Assembly (NCBI GenBank): GCA_025765615.1
Contig: JAIVFJ010000271.1
Span: 1 to 64,000, forward strand
Length of the DNA: 64,000 bases
From: Zopfochytrium polystomum
Lineage: Eukaryota; Chytridiomycota; Chytridiomycetes; Chytridiales; Chytridiaceae
Direction of reading: 5' to 3'
Below are positions 30,584 through 44,011 of the stretch, piece after piece. Position 1 is the stretch's first letter. The number at the start of each line of letters is the position of its first letter. The notes under the pieces are model-generated. The model was not told where the DNA came from, ran no database searches, and saw only the letters and a list, made by a program, of their open reading frames with translations. Both the position numbers and the translations under genes were made by a program.

Positions 30584-33500
30584 TTACACGTCCGCCGACA
30601 CCGCCACTCCAACGCTGCCCCCGGCCCCCGCGGGAGCTGCGGGAGCCGCGGGGGAACCCTCCCTTTCCTCGCCGCCGACACCCAGTTCGCTCGCGCCGGC
30701 ACCACCGCCGCCGCCGTTACCCCACGCAGGCTTGGCGTACACGTGACACTTGTGTGCGTGGCGGAACCACAGCACGGTGGCGCCGAGCGCGCGCACCGCC
30801 TCGCGCGCCTCGACGGGCACAGCGGCCATCGCGCCGGCGCCGGCGCCAGCAGCAGCACTCGCCGCCGCCGCAGTCTTGTTGGCTGCCGCAGCAGCAGCTG
30901 CTGCTGCCGCCGTCGCAGCTGCGGCCACGTCGGCTGGCTGCACCGCGAGGACCTTGACGGTGCCTGGCGGCGAGGCGGCCGTCGCCGCAGACGACAACGG
31001 GTTGGCGCCGCTACCTGGCGACGACGACGGTGGCGGTGGCTGAGCGTCCGCCGGAACGATCGAGAGAAGAGGCAGTGACGCGGGGAACGGGTTTACGGGC
31101 GGCAGCTGCGCGGCGCCGCCTCCATAGTGCATCAGCTGCTGCTGCTGCTGGCCGTGGTGGCCGTGGTGGTGGCTGCCGCCGCGCTGCTGGTGACCGAGCG
31201 CCGCCTTGTGCTGGCCGCCGTTTGCCGCCGCCACAGCCGCACCGGCGGTCGACGGCATGTAGTGGAAGCCAGGCAGCAGCAGGCCGGCACCGCTCCGGCG
31301 CTTCTTGACGCTGGCCGGGTGCCAGTCGCCGCACTGGTGGCACAGGCCCTCGGTCGCGATCGACACAGTGAACAGCGGGCGTGACGGCGTCTTGAGTTGC
31401 GGCAGTGTGGTTGTCGTCATGGATGCGGGTCCGGGCGGGTCTGACGACGTAGGCGTCGTGGGCGTGATGGGGGCTGCATGAGTGAGTTGACCTTGCGTGT
31501 CGAGAGCGGCGCTGGCAGAGGGTTTCTTTCTCGCCTCTGACGAAGAGGCTGACGAAGGCGATGTGCTAGGCGGCGTGGCTGGGGTGGCAATGTACACGAC
31601 CCGCAGAGCGAGCGGTCGGACGAAAGGGCGGCCGGAAATGGCTGAGATGCCGTGGACAAACTGCTTGTGATACCTGTGCGGGTGTTCATTTTTATGCACA
31701 CGTGTTCAGTTAGCACGCAGTCAAGTCTCGGCCCTAGGCCCAAACAAAGAAAGAAAAAAAAGCAATCCAAAATAAGTAAATGCACGAGCTCACCAAAACG
31801 CTGAATTCTTCAGCTGCAGCCACCTCCCCGGCGGCTCGCACAGGCCGCAGAACCCTTCCTTCATGACGCCGTCGTAGCGCACCCACTCTGGCGTGTAGAG
31901 GTCATCGTGCGACCTCAGACCTTGCCTCCTCGGGGCGGCGCCGCCCAGCTTGGCCGACGACGGAGAAGACTGGTCGCGGGACCCGGGCGGGGTCAACTCC
32001 ATCGGCGGCGGGTGCAGGCGAGGCACGGCAGCTGGGGGGTCGGTGGGGAGCGGGACAACCGCGGCGGCGGACGGGTACTGCTGCTGGAGGGGCATCGGCT
32101 GGTGCGGCTGCGGTTGTGGTTGTGGTTGTGGGTTGTACCGCTGCGGGTGAGGGACGGAAGAAGCCGACAAGGGCGGAGGCAAGGGTGTGTAAGGCGTTCC
32201 GACCTGGTACTGGTTGTGTTGCTGCTGCTGCTGTTGTTGGTACTGGTGCGGCGGTGGCAGGGATGCTGTGGGATCCAACTGGACCGGGTAGAGGACCGGC
32301 GAGAGACGGCGGCGCTGACCCGGTCGCTCGTAGTACTGCTGCTGCTGCTGCTGCGACGCTGAGTTGTCGACGGCGTACATTTGGAATGACGGCGAAGGCC
32401 CTGGCGTCGGTACCAAGCTGGACGACGAGGACGGCCCCCCAAAGCTCGCAGCGGGACCGGGATAGCCCATTGCCGCCGCCTGCGGGTGGTTCTGGACAGG
32501 GTTGCTGTTCTGCAAAAAGCTTCCCGGCTGCGGCCCAGCGTGAGATGCCCAGCCTTGCTGGCTCGCGTAGCCGGAGGGCGCAAACATACGCTGCTGCTGC
32601 TGTTGTTGTTGCAGCTGCTGCTGTTGCTGCATTGAATGATGTTGCGCAAGAATACTGTCCTGGTGGTAAATGGCGTTGGGATGAGCGAAAGGCTGCGCTC
32701 CTTGATATTGATGCTGCGGGTGGGAAGACGACATTGGAACCGGTTGTCCCCGGAGCGCTGGGGCGGAGAGGGCGCCGGCGGCAGCGGCCGCAGAACCGTA
32801 CTCGGGCCGGCCGAGGCCACGGTACTGGGGTGCCGAAGAGCTTGAAGGTTGCGCGTCGGCGACAGAACCCATCGCCGACGACGACGAGGATGACGAAGGC
32901 AGCAACGGAACGTACTGCTGGTGGCCTGGGGACGGATACGCGGTCAGGTCTTGAGTCGCCGAGAACCTCCTTTTCAACGTGTTCGGGCCGGTTGCGACTT
33001 GCGGAGAGTACGTCGACGCGGAAGAAGACGAAGACGGGCCGCCGCCAGCCGGCGCGGCGTCCATGCTGACACTGCTAATGCCCATGCTGGCAATTCCGCC
33101 ACTTGGACAGGGCAGTTGCTGCTGCTGATGTTGCCAGGTGGAGTTGCGGATTCCTGGGTGCGCTGAGGTCGGAGGCCAGTCGCTGGCGGCCAGCTGCGAC
33201 GACGGCGCCATTGCAAGCCCTGTCCAGGAAGTCGTTGCGGGGGCTTGGCCGGCGGCAAGCGGAGGGGTGGGCAGCGGCACGAGCTGTTGCTGGTGCGGGT
33301 GTTGCGAGTAGTGCTGCTGCTGTTGCTGGGAAGTACTGCTGGGGTTGGCGTAGGGATTACTGCCGCTGCTCGCGGCGGCGCGGTTGTTGTTGGTGCTGGC
33401 GCTGCCGCTGCTGCCACCGCCGCCGCCGTGGGCAATGTTGTCCAAGCCGGCGGGGGCCGGAACAGCAGCGGTTCCCGTGGAGGCGGCATTGCCAAGATTT

Positions 33501-34084
33501 GCAGGTGGCGCCTGGGGCGGCGGCGGTGGCAGTGGGGCATTGGCACCATTGTAAGTGGCGGCAGTTGCAGCCGCCGCCGCCGCCATGTTTGCATAATTGC
33601 TGCTGCTGTAATAATAAGCGTTCTGTTGCTGCTGCTGCTGCTGCTGGTGGTGGTGGTGGTGCGACAGCGGGATCGCGGCGGCGCCTCCGCCACCCGCTCC
33701 AGCACCCGCTCCCGCAAAACCAGCCGCGTAGTCGCTTTCGCGTTGCTGCTGCTGCGGTGGAATCGTGTCTTGTCGCGCGTGCACCGGCTGCTGCTGAGGC
33801 GGCGGCGGCGGGTAAGCGTTCTCGCCGTACTGCTGGTAGATCTGCTGCTGCTGCTGCTGCTGCTGGTACTGCTGGTGGTGGTGGGGGTTTTGCTGCTGCT
33901 GCTGGTGCTGTTGTTGGTGGTTGTTGTAGTTGTAGTTGTTGTTGTAGTTGGAGTTAAAGGTGCTGTTACTGGTGTTTGTGTTGTTGCTGTTGTTGTTGTT
34001 GTAAGGGAGCTGCTGGCGTGGCGGGGACAGGGCAGCCGACGATACCGACGACGACGACGACGCGGAGGATGAAGAGCCGTCCAT
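30584..34084 (-). CDS. Transcription factor with poly-Q N-terminus and Rua1-type C-terminal zinc domain
   Basis: Exon 1 (34084-31794) and exon 2 (31673-30584) join in phase 2 across a 120-nt intron, giving 1126 residues. The first 700 residues are low-complexity, with many Gln, Asn, Ser and His runs. The C-terminal domain begins at SHDDLYTPEWVRYDGVMKEG and carries the first Cys pair (FCGLC). It continues with the conserved GRWLQLKNSAFWYHKQFVHG across the splice site. A second Cys pair (GLCHQCGDWHP) and the closing WFRHAHKCH supply the remaining Cys and His. This order matches the Rua1 C-terminal domain (PF14616), named for the Ustilago maydis ustilagic-acid regulator. The domain binds zinc and DNA. 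An Ala-rich and Gly-rich insert separates the two zinc parts. The target genes are unknown. The frame is intact over 3.4 kb. Confidence 0.87.
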
Positions 34085-34490
34085 TGGTCCGTCAGTTGCT
34101 TGCTGCTGTTGCTGTTTTTCGTAGTTGGATGAACAGCGAGGACGGCGGCGACTGCTGCGACGCGAGGAGAGAGGGTCTGCTTTCCCTTGCGCGCTGTGGC
34201 CAGCTGGCAGCAGCAGGAAGTTGGGAGCAGTGGAAGGACAGCAGGCAGTGGGCAGTAGTTATTGGGTAGCGGATGCGTCGTCCTCCGTGGTAGTTAGTTG
34301 CTGTAGTGGTGGTGGTAGTAGTAGTAGTAATAGTAGCAATAGGTGCTGGCAGCGAGCGAGCGAGTTTTTGTTGCGTGTGTGTGTGTGTGTGATGTGTGTG
34401 AGGGGGCGTGGGAACCGTGCGTTTTTGGGTTGCCGGGAAGAAGAGAGAAAGAGACACGAGCAGATCGCGTGTGTGTGTGCCTGCTGACAC

Positions 34491-34522
<32 letters not shown>

Positions 34523-35852
34523 GGTCTGTCTGTATGTCTTTCTGTCTGTCTCGCTTTGCTTTGCATTTCGTGCTTGTTTGTTTTTGAAATCAACAGTTTG
34601 TCTGTCTCTCTGTGTGTGCGCCTGCTGCTGTCCAGGGTTCTCTCTCTGGCGCTCTCTGTCTCTCTCCCTCCCAATCGTCATCTTCCAATGTGTGCAATGC
34701 AGCAACGTTCAGGAAAACAACCTTGCCCCAGACAGAGCCGCCCGCCACACACTAACAACCGCAAGGTCCTGCTGTGTGTGTGGTTGATGCCCACCGAGGA
34801 AAAGAGAAAGAGGGAAAGACAGACAGACAGACAGCCTGTGGTCCCTCCGAAATTTGTTTTCATGCAACATCAGTTTGGACGAAACAACATTGCAAACAGA
34901 AACAAATTCAAGGGTGGTGGTGGCTTTTGGCTGTATGCATTTTCAAACCCACACGCACACAGACCCACCTATGCTGATGCATATTGACTTGGAAAGAAGA
35001 CGGAGAAATTGGGCATGGAACGGAGACAAGACTTTGGCAGCATTCCCCATTGTTCCTGTTGACGACAGGATAAAAGAAAAATTGGGCTTTGTGAGAGATA
35101 TGCTCGGGTCTTGCTGCAACTTCTGTCTGTCTGCCTGTCTGTCTGCCTGTCTGTCCACTTGCATTCCATCCCTTCCGCTAGCTCCGAATTGAAATTCCTG
35201 CGACCAAAACAAGTTTGCTTCAACCAGGGACGGAGTCGTCCCGCCGACATCCGGCAAAGGCTGGGAGCGTGCCCGCTTACTCTCGGAACGCCATTACCAG
35301 CAAATCAGTCTGTCGGCCGGTCTGTGGGGTCTGTCTGCCTTTCAACTCCTTAGGTTGATTGATTGATTTTCACAATGGGCATGGATGAATTTACGAGGAG
35401 ACCGCATCAAAGGGGCAAACACCAGCAGGACTGGGGAACGGACAGAGGCAGATTACCTTTTCTTTCCCCACATTCCTTATTTTGTCAAGAATGTCCGACC
35501 AACCCAGTGTGGCTTGGGTTAGGCCAAACCCCAAAACAAAACGGGAATTTTGTCTTCCTTCCAAAAAGGGGGGTGAATTTTTTTTTTTCGCTTGACCGAA
35601 AGCCGAGCCATGCTGCGATCACGAGTCACAACAATAACGTATCCGCAAATCCGCGGATTTGCGATGTCGTTTGCATATGGAAAGAAGCAATGAACAAAAA
35701 AATTTTGAACAACAATGCACATGCGCGGGCCGACAGAACCATATGGCTTTTTATGCAAGCCCTTGAAAAGGAAATGACAACATCTTCTGCGCTGGAAAAC
35801 ACCAGCGCCCATTTTGTAAAAAAAAAGTCCTTCATGTTTTCTTCTCTATCTA

Positions 35853-35899
<47 letters not shown>

Positions 35900-36825
35900 C
35901 AACGTCTGTCTGTCTTGTCTGAAAATATTCGTGTGCGCATGCGTTTGTCTCGGCCGCAGTAGAGAGAAGAACATATCACACGCCAGGAGGAGCAAGCAGA
36001 AAGCAAGCCCAGCAGGTCCGCACATACGCTTGTAATAATGATAAAAAAATCATATTTCATGCACGTCAACCATCTGTCGTCAGCGCGCCGCGAGCGCTTA
36101 TGCATATTTATTTATTTATTGCATCTTATTTATTGTTGAGCCAACAAGTGAGCCAGCCAGCTGTCAAATTTCAAACCGCAGACCGCCCGTAAGATATGCA
36201 GAGGCGGTTCGGGTTTGGCCGAGAACTGCGCGCGGGGGCCTGTCCCCATTCATGCAGTACGTACGCACGCTGCAATTTTTTGCCTTCGCCTTGATTGCCC
36301 GCATGCCCCCATCCCACTATCGCGTTACGCACAAAAAAAAAGTGTATGCAGAAACAAACAAAAAAATTTGATTGACTGATTGCGTCACTGGTGGGGGCCG
36401 GCCGCGAATTGTGTGTGTGTGTGTGTGTGCGAGTGTCCAACTCCCATGCGGCCGCAGTTCGTCGCGGCGGTTGATGAGACAAAAGTAAAAGCAAGAAAAA
36501 AAGATACAAGGTGGGATAGGAAAAGAGAAATAGGCTGTGAGGAGACAAGCGAGGTCAGCCGCTTGCGGATCAGCAGTTGGTAGCTTAAATGTGATTGACC
36601 CTTGAGCGACCAACAACGCCCGTGGTTCGATCCGCTGTTTGTCCTCAGCCGCGGTTGCGATTATTGCTGACTGCTGCATATCGTTTTAGTTATTTGCGGA
36701 CGTGGGTCAGGTAGTCCCCATTATGCTTTTTGGCGGGTACGCCATTAAAGACAGAGTGAGAGGAGGGAGGTGCAAAATGGGGAAGAAATGATATAGAGAC
36801 TGAGAGAGAGCGAGAGAGAGAGAGA

Positions 36826-36878
<53 letters not shown>

Positions 36879-37416
36879 AGTGAGAGTGAAGGGAGTAGAG
36901 AGAGAGAGTGATAGAGAGTCCAACCCCGCGCCAGGAGGTGGTCTGACGTGGCGGGTGGAGCGGTTCAATTGGGGACACACATGCAACACGCATGCTGGAG
37001 GGATCCGTCTCTGTCGCTGGCCCTTTTGGTAACCTTCCTCCTAACTTCCACGTGTCAGTCCAACTCTCATTCAGCAGGCAGCCAGTCCCGTCTTGTCACT
37101 CACTGTCCCTCTGTCTGTCTGCCTGTCTTTGTTCCCACCCACCCACCCACCCACTCTGTCTGTCACTCTCCGTGTTCGCATCCTTCACCTCGCGGTACCC
37201 GTAACGCCAACCCTATACCTTCCCCCCTCCTTCACTACACCAACCCGGCCTCTCGCCGTTCGTGTCGTCTCCGATCCGTTCCTAACGCACCCCGACCCCT
37301 TTGAAGGCCCCGCCCCCCCCCCCCCCCCCCCCCCCCCCCGATCGCGATCCTGATCGCACCGCCTTGATCGCAGCTAGCATCTTTTCCCCCTCCAGGCAAC
37401 GCACGCGACGGGCTGG
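34085..37416. other. Intergenic; CTGT, CT and GT repeats, poly-C tract
   Basis: It contains (CTGT)n at 34489-34545, CTGT/CTGC at 35124-35155, (CT)n at 35850-35893 and (GT)n at 36834-36873. A poly-C run of 27 sits at 37313-37339, directly before SGF73. A sequence resembling a tRNA B box (GTGGTTCGATCC, about 36618) has no cloverleaf. No protein-like open frame was found. Confidence 0.45.
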
Positions 37417-39209
37417 ATGGATGATCCATCCGCAACCACCAACGACGGCTACGGCCTCCTGATCAACGAGGAGCTCGTCGTCGTCTCGTGCAATGTCTGC
37501 GCAAAGCCGGTCATCCTGGCGGGCATGATGGCCCACATTGGTGAGCAGCGCGCCACTACTACTACTTCCTGCTGGCAGTTTGAAAAGGACAACTATCTTC
37601 TCGATCTGCCAAGCAAGACGAGAGCGCGGTGGGATCTGTGTCGCTTCTCTTCCTTTGCTTCAGCTACGCCAGATCGCCGGCGCACTTCACCCGCGCGCCT
37701 GGCCTGCCCTTCTCTTCCCACCGTTGCTGCTCCCGCCAACACCCCCCACCACCACGCGCCGCCCCACTCACTCACTCCCCCCCCACCCCGCGATGTCGGG
37801 CACTCCCTAATCTAATTTTTTTCCCCTCTATTCTGAAACAATCAGAAAATTGTCGCCGGATCCACCCAACACACGAGCTCTTTGTCGCCCTCAACGCACA
37901 AGCGGCCGTCGCCACCGCCGCAAAGGCAAACCCTCTCAACTCGAACAACAGCAATAGCAGCAGTAGCAACGCTAACGCCAACACCACCACCACCAGCAGC
38001 AAGGGCAAGCGCAAGAGAGAAAAGGAGGCCGCTGCAGCCGCAGCCGCAGCCGCAGCCGCCGCCGCAGCAGCCCAAGCCCAAGCACACGCCACTGCGGATG
38101 CAGGTCACTTACTTCCCCACTCTCTCCTTGCATGCTCACCCGACCGACCCGCGCTTCGTCCAAAACCACCTACACTCACGAAACATGCACCGAAAAAAAA
38201 AAAAAACAAAAAAAAAAAAAAATAGACTCATCACCGACTTCCGCACCGCTGGTCCCGCTATCGGCCTCAACGGCGGATGCGCTTCCCAAGACGGAGAAAC
38301 CGGAGCGGCCGTCAAAGCAGATGAGGCACGAGGCGAAGCAGAAGAAAGGCGGTGAGTGTGTTTGTGCTTGTGATGTGAGCGGGTTAAAAATGCTATACAA
38401 TTTCGTCCTTTTTTTTCTGTTTCCCAATCCATATTTACTGAACCAAAACCGCCCCCGCCCCGACGGTAGGCCCGTTGGACCTCGACAAGCAGTGCGGCGT
38501 GATGGGCGACAACGGCATCGTCTGCGCCCGCTCCATCACCTGCAAGATCCACTCGGTCTCGGCAAAGCGCGCCGTCGTCGGCCGCTCCATCATGTACGAC
38601 GCGCTGTACCACGAGTACCAAACGAAAAACAGGCGCACGTATCAAACCATCACACGCATATACACCGCACACATTCGTTCCCACACCCGCGTTTTTCATT
38701 GATCTTCGCTCTCACCTCTCGTCGCTCTCGCACTCGCTCTCCCTCTCGGCTCTTGTAATCGTTTAACCGCCACCCTCCCCGCCCTCGCCTTGCACCACCC
38801 ACCCCACCCGCGTCCCCCCTTTTCAGTCGACTCCAAATCCCTCTTCCCCAAATCCGCACACCCCACCGCCGGCCGCCGCCACGCGCACGCCAGTGTCAGC
38901 AGCCACCTCAGCGACGCGGACCTCGCCGCGGCGGCAGCCGCTGGCGCCTCCGCGACCACATGGGGCGGCGACGGGCCCTTCCCACCGGGCATGCTTACTT
39001 CCTCCACCACCTCCTCCTCCTCTTCCACCGGCGGCGGCGTCACAACGTTCATGACGACGGAGGAGGAGGTGGCGGCGGTTGTGGAGGCGGTGCGGCGGCA
39101 CCGGCCGGCGCCGCTGTCGCGGCCGCCGCCGTGCGGGCTCGGGGCGATTTTGGGCGCGTTCAGGGCGAGGACGGTCGGGTCGCTGTTTTTGAGGGGGAGG
39201 AGGGATTGA
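37417..39209 (+). CDS. SGF73: SAGA deubiquitinase-module subunit SGF73/Ataxin-7 homologue
   Basis: Exons are 37417-37540, 37846-38103, 38226-38351, 38470 to about 38640, and about 38827-39209. The first splices join in phase 1. An N-terminal Cys/His finger ([18 protein letters not shown], completed by ENC across the splice) matches the Sgf73 ZnF that holds the deubiquitinase module. A basic Lys/Arg block and Ala/Gln run follow. Exon 4 encodes the SCA7 domain ([37 protein letters not shown]), which tethers the module to nucleosomes and SAGA. The exon 4 to 5 junction does not close in phase: available donors give phase 2, but the sensible last-exon frame ([16 protein letters not shown]) needs phase 1. 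Either a base is miscalled in the A5 run near 38630 or the donor is unusual. An upstream coding exon is possible. Confidence 0.88.
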
Positions 39210-39365
39210 GTATAGTTGGGGTGATGAGTTTTGGGGAATTAGGTGAAGGAGTCCATTATTTTCTCGGGTGGGGGCGGAGAAGGGGGGTCAGCAATGAGGG
39301 TTGATATCCATTTTTTCCTCGTCATTTTTTATATCGTTAGCGTTTTCTTACTCCCGCATTCCCGT

Positions 39366-39403
<38 letters not shown>

Positions 39404-40710
39404 CTCTCTCCTTCTGTCTCCTCTTGCGCAACGCACTCCTCAACTGTCTCTTCAGACCATCTACCCTCCACCAATCGCCTTCTTACATCCTTAAAACTAT
39501 CCCAAAAAGGGTGAGTTTCCGAAGCACGCAGGAAGGTGGTTGGGTGGGGTTAGTGTCTTGAGGATGGTGGGACAAGGGAAGTAGAGGAATTGGGTAAAGA
39601 CGATGATGAGGAAGAAGGCACACTGCAGCAGGAACCATATCAATTTAAACTAAACAACACCAAAAAAATAAAGAGGACAAGTGAACCATGAATGATTTTC
39701 TTATTTCTTGAACAATACCACGGTTTGAGCCATTAGGTGGCTTCAAAGTTGAAAAAATTGGCGAATTTCGAACCTGCTTTTGTATCAAAATCCACGTTTT
39801 TGGCAGGTTATATTTTTCTGTTGGTCTGTGAATCCGCATTGGTTTTGGTGACAAAGAACCGCTGGATTTTGACAATGTAAAAGGACAGAAATTTCCAACT
39901 TTGAAACTCCCTATTGACAGCCTGAATTGGCGGAGGATCGCACACTTCAGGATTGTCTACCGAATGCAGCTGGCTTTAATTTATTTTTTTCCTCATTGTT
40001 CGTGCATGAAAGGGAGCTGACAAACAGCTGCCACCAGTTGTTTTGTATGGCTCATGGCGAAATGGTTGCAGCGTTCAACTTTGGAATGCACTTTCTATGC
40101 TCTTACATTTGCTCAATTTTGCCAATGTCCACATGAAGATTTTTCTCCCTGGGTTGCAATCTGGTTTTTTTGTCATGCGTTTCCCGACCGATTTTTTCCT
40201 AACAAAACGTGAGAATCGCAAACACAAAGGAAGAGATGCCGCATAATGTGTGAAGATACGGCTCTCTCCGCACTCAGACTCACATCGCCACTGCTTGGCG
40301 ACTGTCGCTTGTCATATCGAGTTGAACCCGTCCGCCTACCGTCGTTTTGTTAGTGTTGCAGTTGGAACAGTGGCGGTGTTAGTTTTGGGTCTTGTTGGGG
40401 ACTAGCTGTATGCGGGATCTCACCGACTGTAGTGAGGACTTGTGCAATTTCCTCAACTTGAACCAGGATCTTGTCATAATTTTGCAAAATGCAAGCAACA
40501 CACTGTTGGCCAATTGCCTAAAAAAAAAAAAAAGAAAAACATACCCTTTGCAACTAAATTTCCAACCCTCAGAAACGCCTTACTCCGTCCAAACTAGCTG
40601 TTGCCCACAGTTTGGGAAAGTCGCGCCATTTGCAGACGTGCGTCAACTGCGTAACAGATATCCTCGCAGAACAAACGAGTCATTATTCTTGTTGGGCATT
40701 GCGAAGTATC
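39210..40710. other. Intergenic; 37-base poly-T
   Basis: A run of 37 T lies at 39367-39403, shortly after SGF73. The remainder is AT-richer than the coding areas and has no supported open frame. Confidence 0.45.
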
Positions 40711-40784
40711 GGTTTCATGGTGTAGTTGGTTATCACATCTGTCTCACACACAGGAGGTCCCGAGTTCGAGCCTCGGTGAAACCA
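40711..40784 (+). tRNA. tRNA-Val(CAC): tRNA-Val (CAC)
   Basis: This is a 74-nt cloverleaf. The acceptor stem GGTTTCA pairs with TGAAACC, and the discriminator is A. The anticodon stem TCTGT/ACAGG encloses loop CTCACAC with anticodon CAC. The T arm is CCGAG/TTCGAGC/CTCGG. No intron and no encoded CCA. It stands alone at the edge of the repeat island. Confidence 0.96.
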
Positions 40785-43700
40785 CGTCCTTCGCTCCTGC
40801 CACTTTCGTACAGCGAAAAAATTCAGGTTTGACACAAAACGCAAGATGACTGGTCATGGTTGACCAAAATTCGCGAAGACACGAGAATCCCAAATCCAAG
40901 TTTCTGTTGGGTCGTATTTTGAATGTAGAGGGGTAGCCAAATTTTCTTCTACATTTAAATTTAATTCCCAAAAAATATGGTTTGGACCTGAAGTAATCTA
41001 TTGAGCGGATACAGCTATGAGGTCAGTGTGGGCCTATAAAGGGCGGACTGTTGCGTGTCTTCGACCCTGAGTGCAGCAGTCAAGAGGAAAACTGTTTATA
41101 GCGAGTTTCTGTTCCGCTTCATATTTGGAGTATTTGTCAACAGCCCAAGCCAGCACCCAGTCTGCACGAGTGGTGGCATGCCCTTCCCATGGGCATTGTG
41201 AGCACAATAACTTCCAGTCACAAGTCGTTTGGGTCTGTCTTGTGCCTCTTTCTGCTAACCAGCCAGTTCTGCCTAACACATATGGCGAACCGACCACATT
41301 TGGAGAGACTGAGGACATTCTGTCGCTCTGTTTCCCATGTAGGCAGACATCTCCGCCACCAACATGTTGGAGTTTGTTGGTAAATCTTTCGAGCCCCGAA
41401 AGTGTATGACTCAAGTGTCGCAGTCTGTGGCGATGGGTGTGTCGAAGTGGTGAGTATGAGTCTGATGTGTGGTCGATGTTGTATGTTCGAGACACAAATG
41501 ATGTAATGATGTGTTGAAGATCGACAGGCGACGTTGTGAATGTTTGTTTTTATGTGAGGGTGCGTGCTTCCAAGTGCTGCTCTGCTGGGGGTCGATCAGC
41601 TGTCCCCTTTTCATAACAGGTGCAAGAAGCACAGTTGGGAGGCACAGCCAGGGACACATCAGAAGCCGTTGACTTTGGGAGTCGTTTGATTTTGGGAGAC
41701 GTCCAGGTGGCCCAGCCAGTAGACTATGAACCCTGTTGCATCACACTGATGTGGCCAAACTCCATGCAGCATGAGCACAGAAGTGATCATTGTTCTGCAT
41801 TAATTTCTATCAAATTGCCGGCGCAAAGCAATGATGTGTGTCTGGCCTGTGCATAAAAACCTCAGGAACCTTACCAAGCACTCATACAGCCCTTAAGTAC
41901 CTGCATAGGAGTATGAATGGGTCAGAGGATCTTGAATTAAGTACTGCCAATGTAAGTATACTCCAACACAACAGGCGTGAGACAGGCGCTCTGTTCTTCT
42001 ACCCCACAGTCCCTCACACATCTGGTCTCCTTAATGAGACAGGTGCTGCACATCTGCCTCCCCTGCCGTTACTTTTGCAGGACCAAGGCTCCTTCATGGG
42101 ACCACCTGGAAAACAGTCCTGTCGGCATCGCAGACTGTGTGAGTGTTTTCAAATATCTCACAGAAGGTACTGGTCACAAAATTTGTGCTCCACACATATT
42201 GTTGTAATTATTTGGTTACACGTTCACACAACAGACATGTCAAATATGAAGCGAATATGTAGTCTAGGACATACACACAGTCCAACAGCTGCACCGTAGC
42301 CGGGCGAGGCAGCTCTCACCCAGGCCGACACCTACCAACTCTCATTCCCTTCCATCTAGGCTACGGTACAGGAGGGTAGAAGATCGGGGACCGACGCTTT
42401 ACTCACCAGAACGACTGGAACTTCCAATTTGGATACCCGTTGGCCACTACCAACCCGAGGCCCAACGACTCGTGCCCCGCTGTCGAACACCTGCGCAGTC
42501 GTACCTCCGAACGTAGAGATCTTTTGATGAATCGTTGGCAACAGGAAAGTCAGGTAATCCGTTAATTGAGAGTAGAGTAGACAGTAACGATCAACAAAGG
42601 AGGAAGGGCGGTATTTATACACGAAAGGGAGAAGGGAGCAGCGATCAGATCGCCAGGGAAAAGGCAGGACAGCGAAATGAGCGGCGGCAGAGCGGCGCAC
42701 GCCGCTTTCGCGAGGCAATTTCGGGGGAAAAGGTCAAGAAACCCCCCACGCGACGCCACTTGGAGCTGCCCAACAAACAGGAGAAAACAAGCACCTTAAC
42801 TTCCTTATTTGAACTGCAAGTTGCGCGTTCGTTTTGTTTAAAAGTGACGGTGGACCATGGCCCGTTGCGATGACCCATTTTGATAAGTCCCGCACAACCC
42901 GCCTGCCCAAAGCCATCATGGCATTGTATCTCAGCATCTCAATCAATGCCAAAACGTCTTTTTTGTAAAGGAGCTTGCTTGCAGCAGGTTTGTGTCAAGA
43001 GCTGTCCATCAAGTCTAAATCACGTGCACCCTTCATATTTGCGATGACAAAAAAAGGTGTGAGACTACACTGAGGTCTCAGTGATAAAGTCTAGGGATTT
43101 TATTCGCAAAAAGAAGCGTACCTGTCATAAAACTGCAAGGATCAGGACCCCTATTATTATTCCCAGTTCTTTAGTTTCCAAGGCATTATCAAAGTGTATT
43201 TGCAGCTAACCCGTCTTTATTATTGGGCCTGCTTTTACTACTTTCCTCTTAACAGTTTCTGTTGCGCCAGGGTTTTCTCAACATATTTTCTTTTTCGGTG
43301 ACTAATGGAGACTGCCTGACTGCCTAGGGATGGTGTGCCTGACAGGCCGTACCCCAAGCCCACCTAATTTATTATTTATTTTCTTAGTTGTACATACACG
43401 CATAGGGTTGGGAGGGACTTAGAGCATTTGTGGTGGATGCTCCATGTCAGGAGTTGACTTGTCAATTTTCTCTCTCTCTGTTTTTGGGCCATTTCTCTTT
43501 TTCCTTTCTTGCTTCAATCTGATTTCTGTCCTTTGGCACCAATACAGAGTCCCTTCAAATCCATCTGGCTCACAACGGTGAGGGTAGCAAGAGGTGGTAC
43601 GCACCCAGGTGAGTACATGGTCCCTTTGGGGGCTCCTCTTAAGCGGCTGTGGGTGGGGAATGCAGCTGGCCCCACCACCGACTGTGTGACACTGCTGGCT

Positions 43701-44011
43701 CTGTGTTGGAGTGAGGATCACAGGCACCAGCCCACCGCAACGACAGTGGTGGTGGTGGCAACAACGACGGCGTCGTCGTCCCTAACCTTCCCGTCCCCAT
43801 GAGGGTGTTCGTGGCTGCGCTCTGTGTGGCCCCCGACACCTGAGAGTTCGATCTACAAGTGCCTGCCTCAGTCCTATTGCTGTGAGAGTGAGATGTGTGA
43901 GTACGAGTGCGATGCGATAAAGCCTGTTGGTCGAGTGATTGTGCCGACACAGCCCAGCGGGGTGCGTGTACAATCGCAGGTGTTTCCACGTGCGAGTTCC
44001 CTGCTGGCAAC

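Noticed and set aside
36569..36640. tRNA gene near GTGGTTCGATCC
   Set aside because: A B-box-like string is present but neither the acceptor nor the T stem pairs, so no cloverleaf forms. At most it is a tRNA-derived relic.
40785..44000. Intact retrotransposon with coding region
   Set aside because: No reverse transcriptase, integrase, protease or gag zinc-knuckle motif is visible in any frame, and open frames are under about 155 codons.
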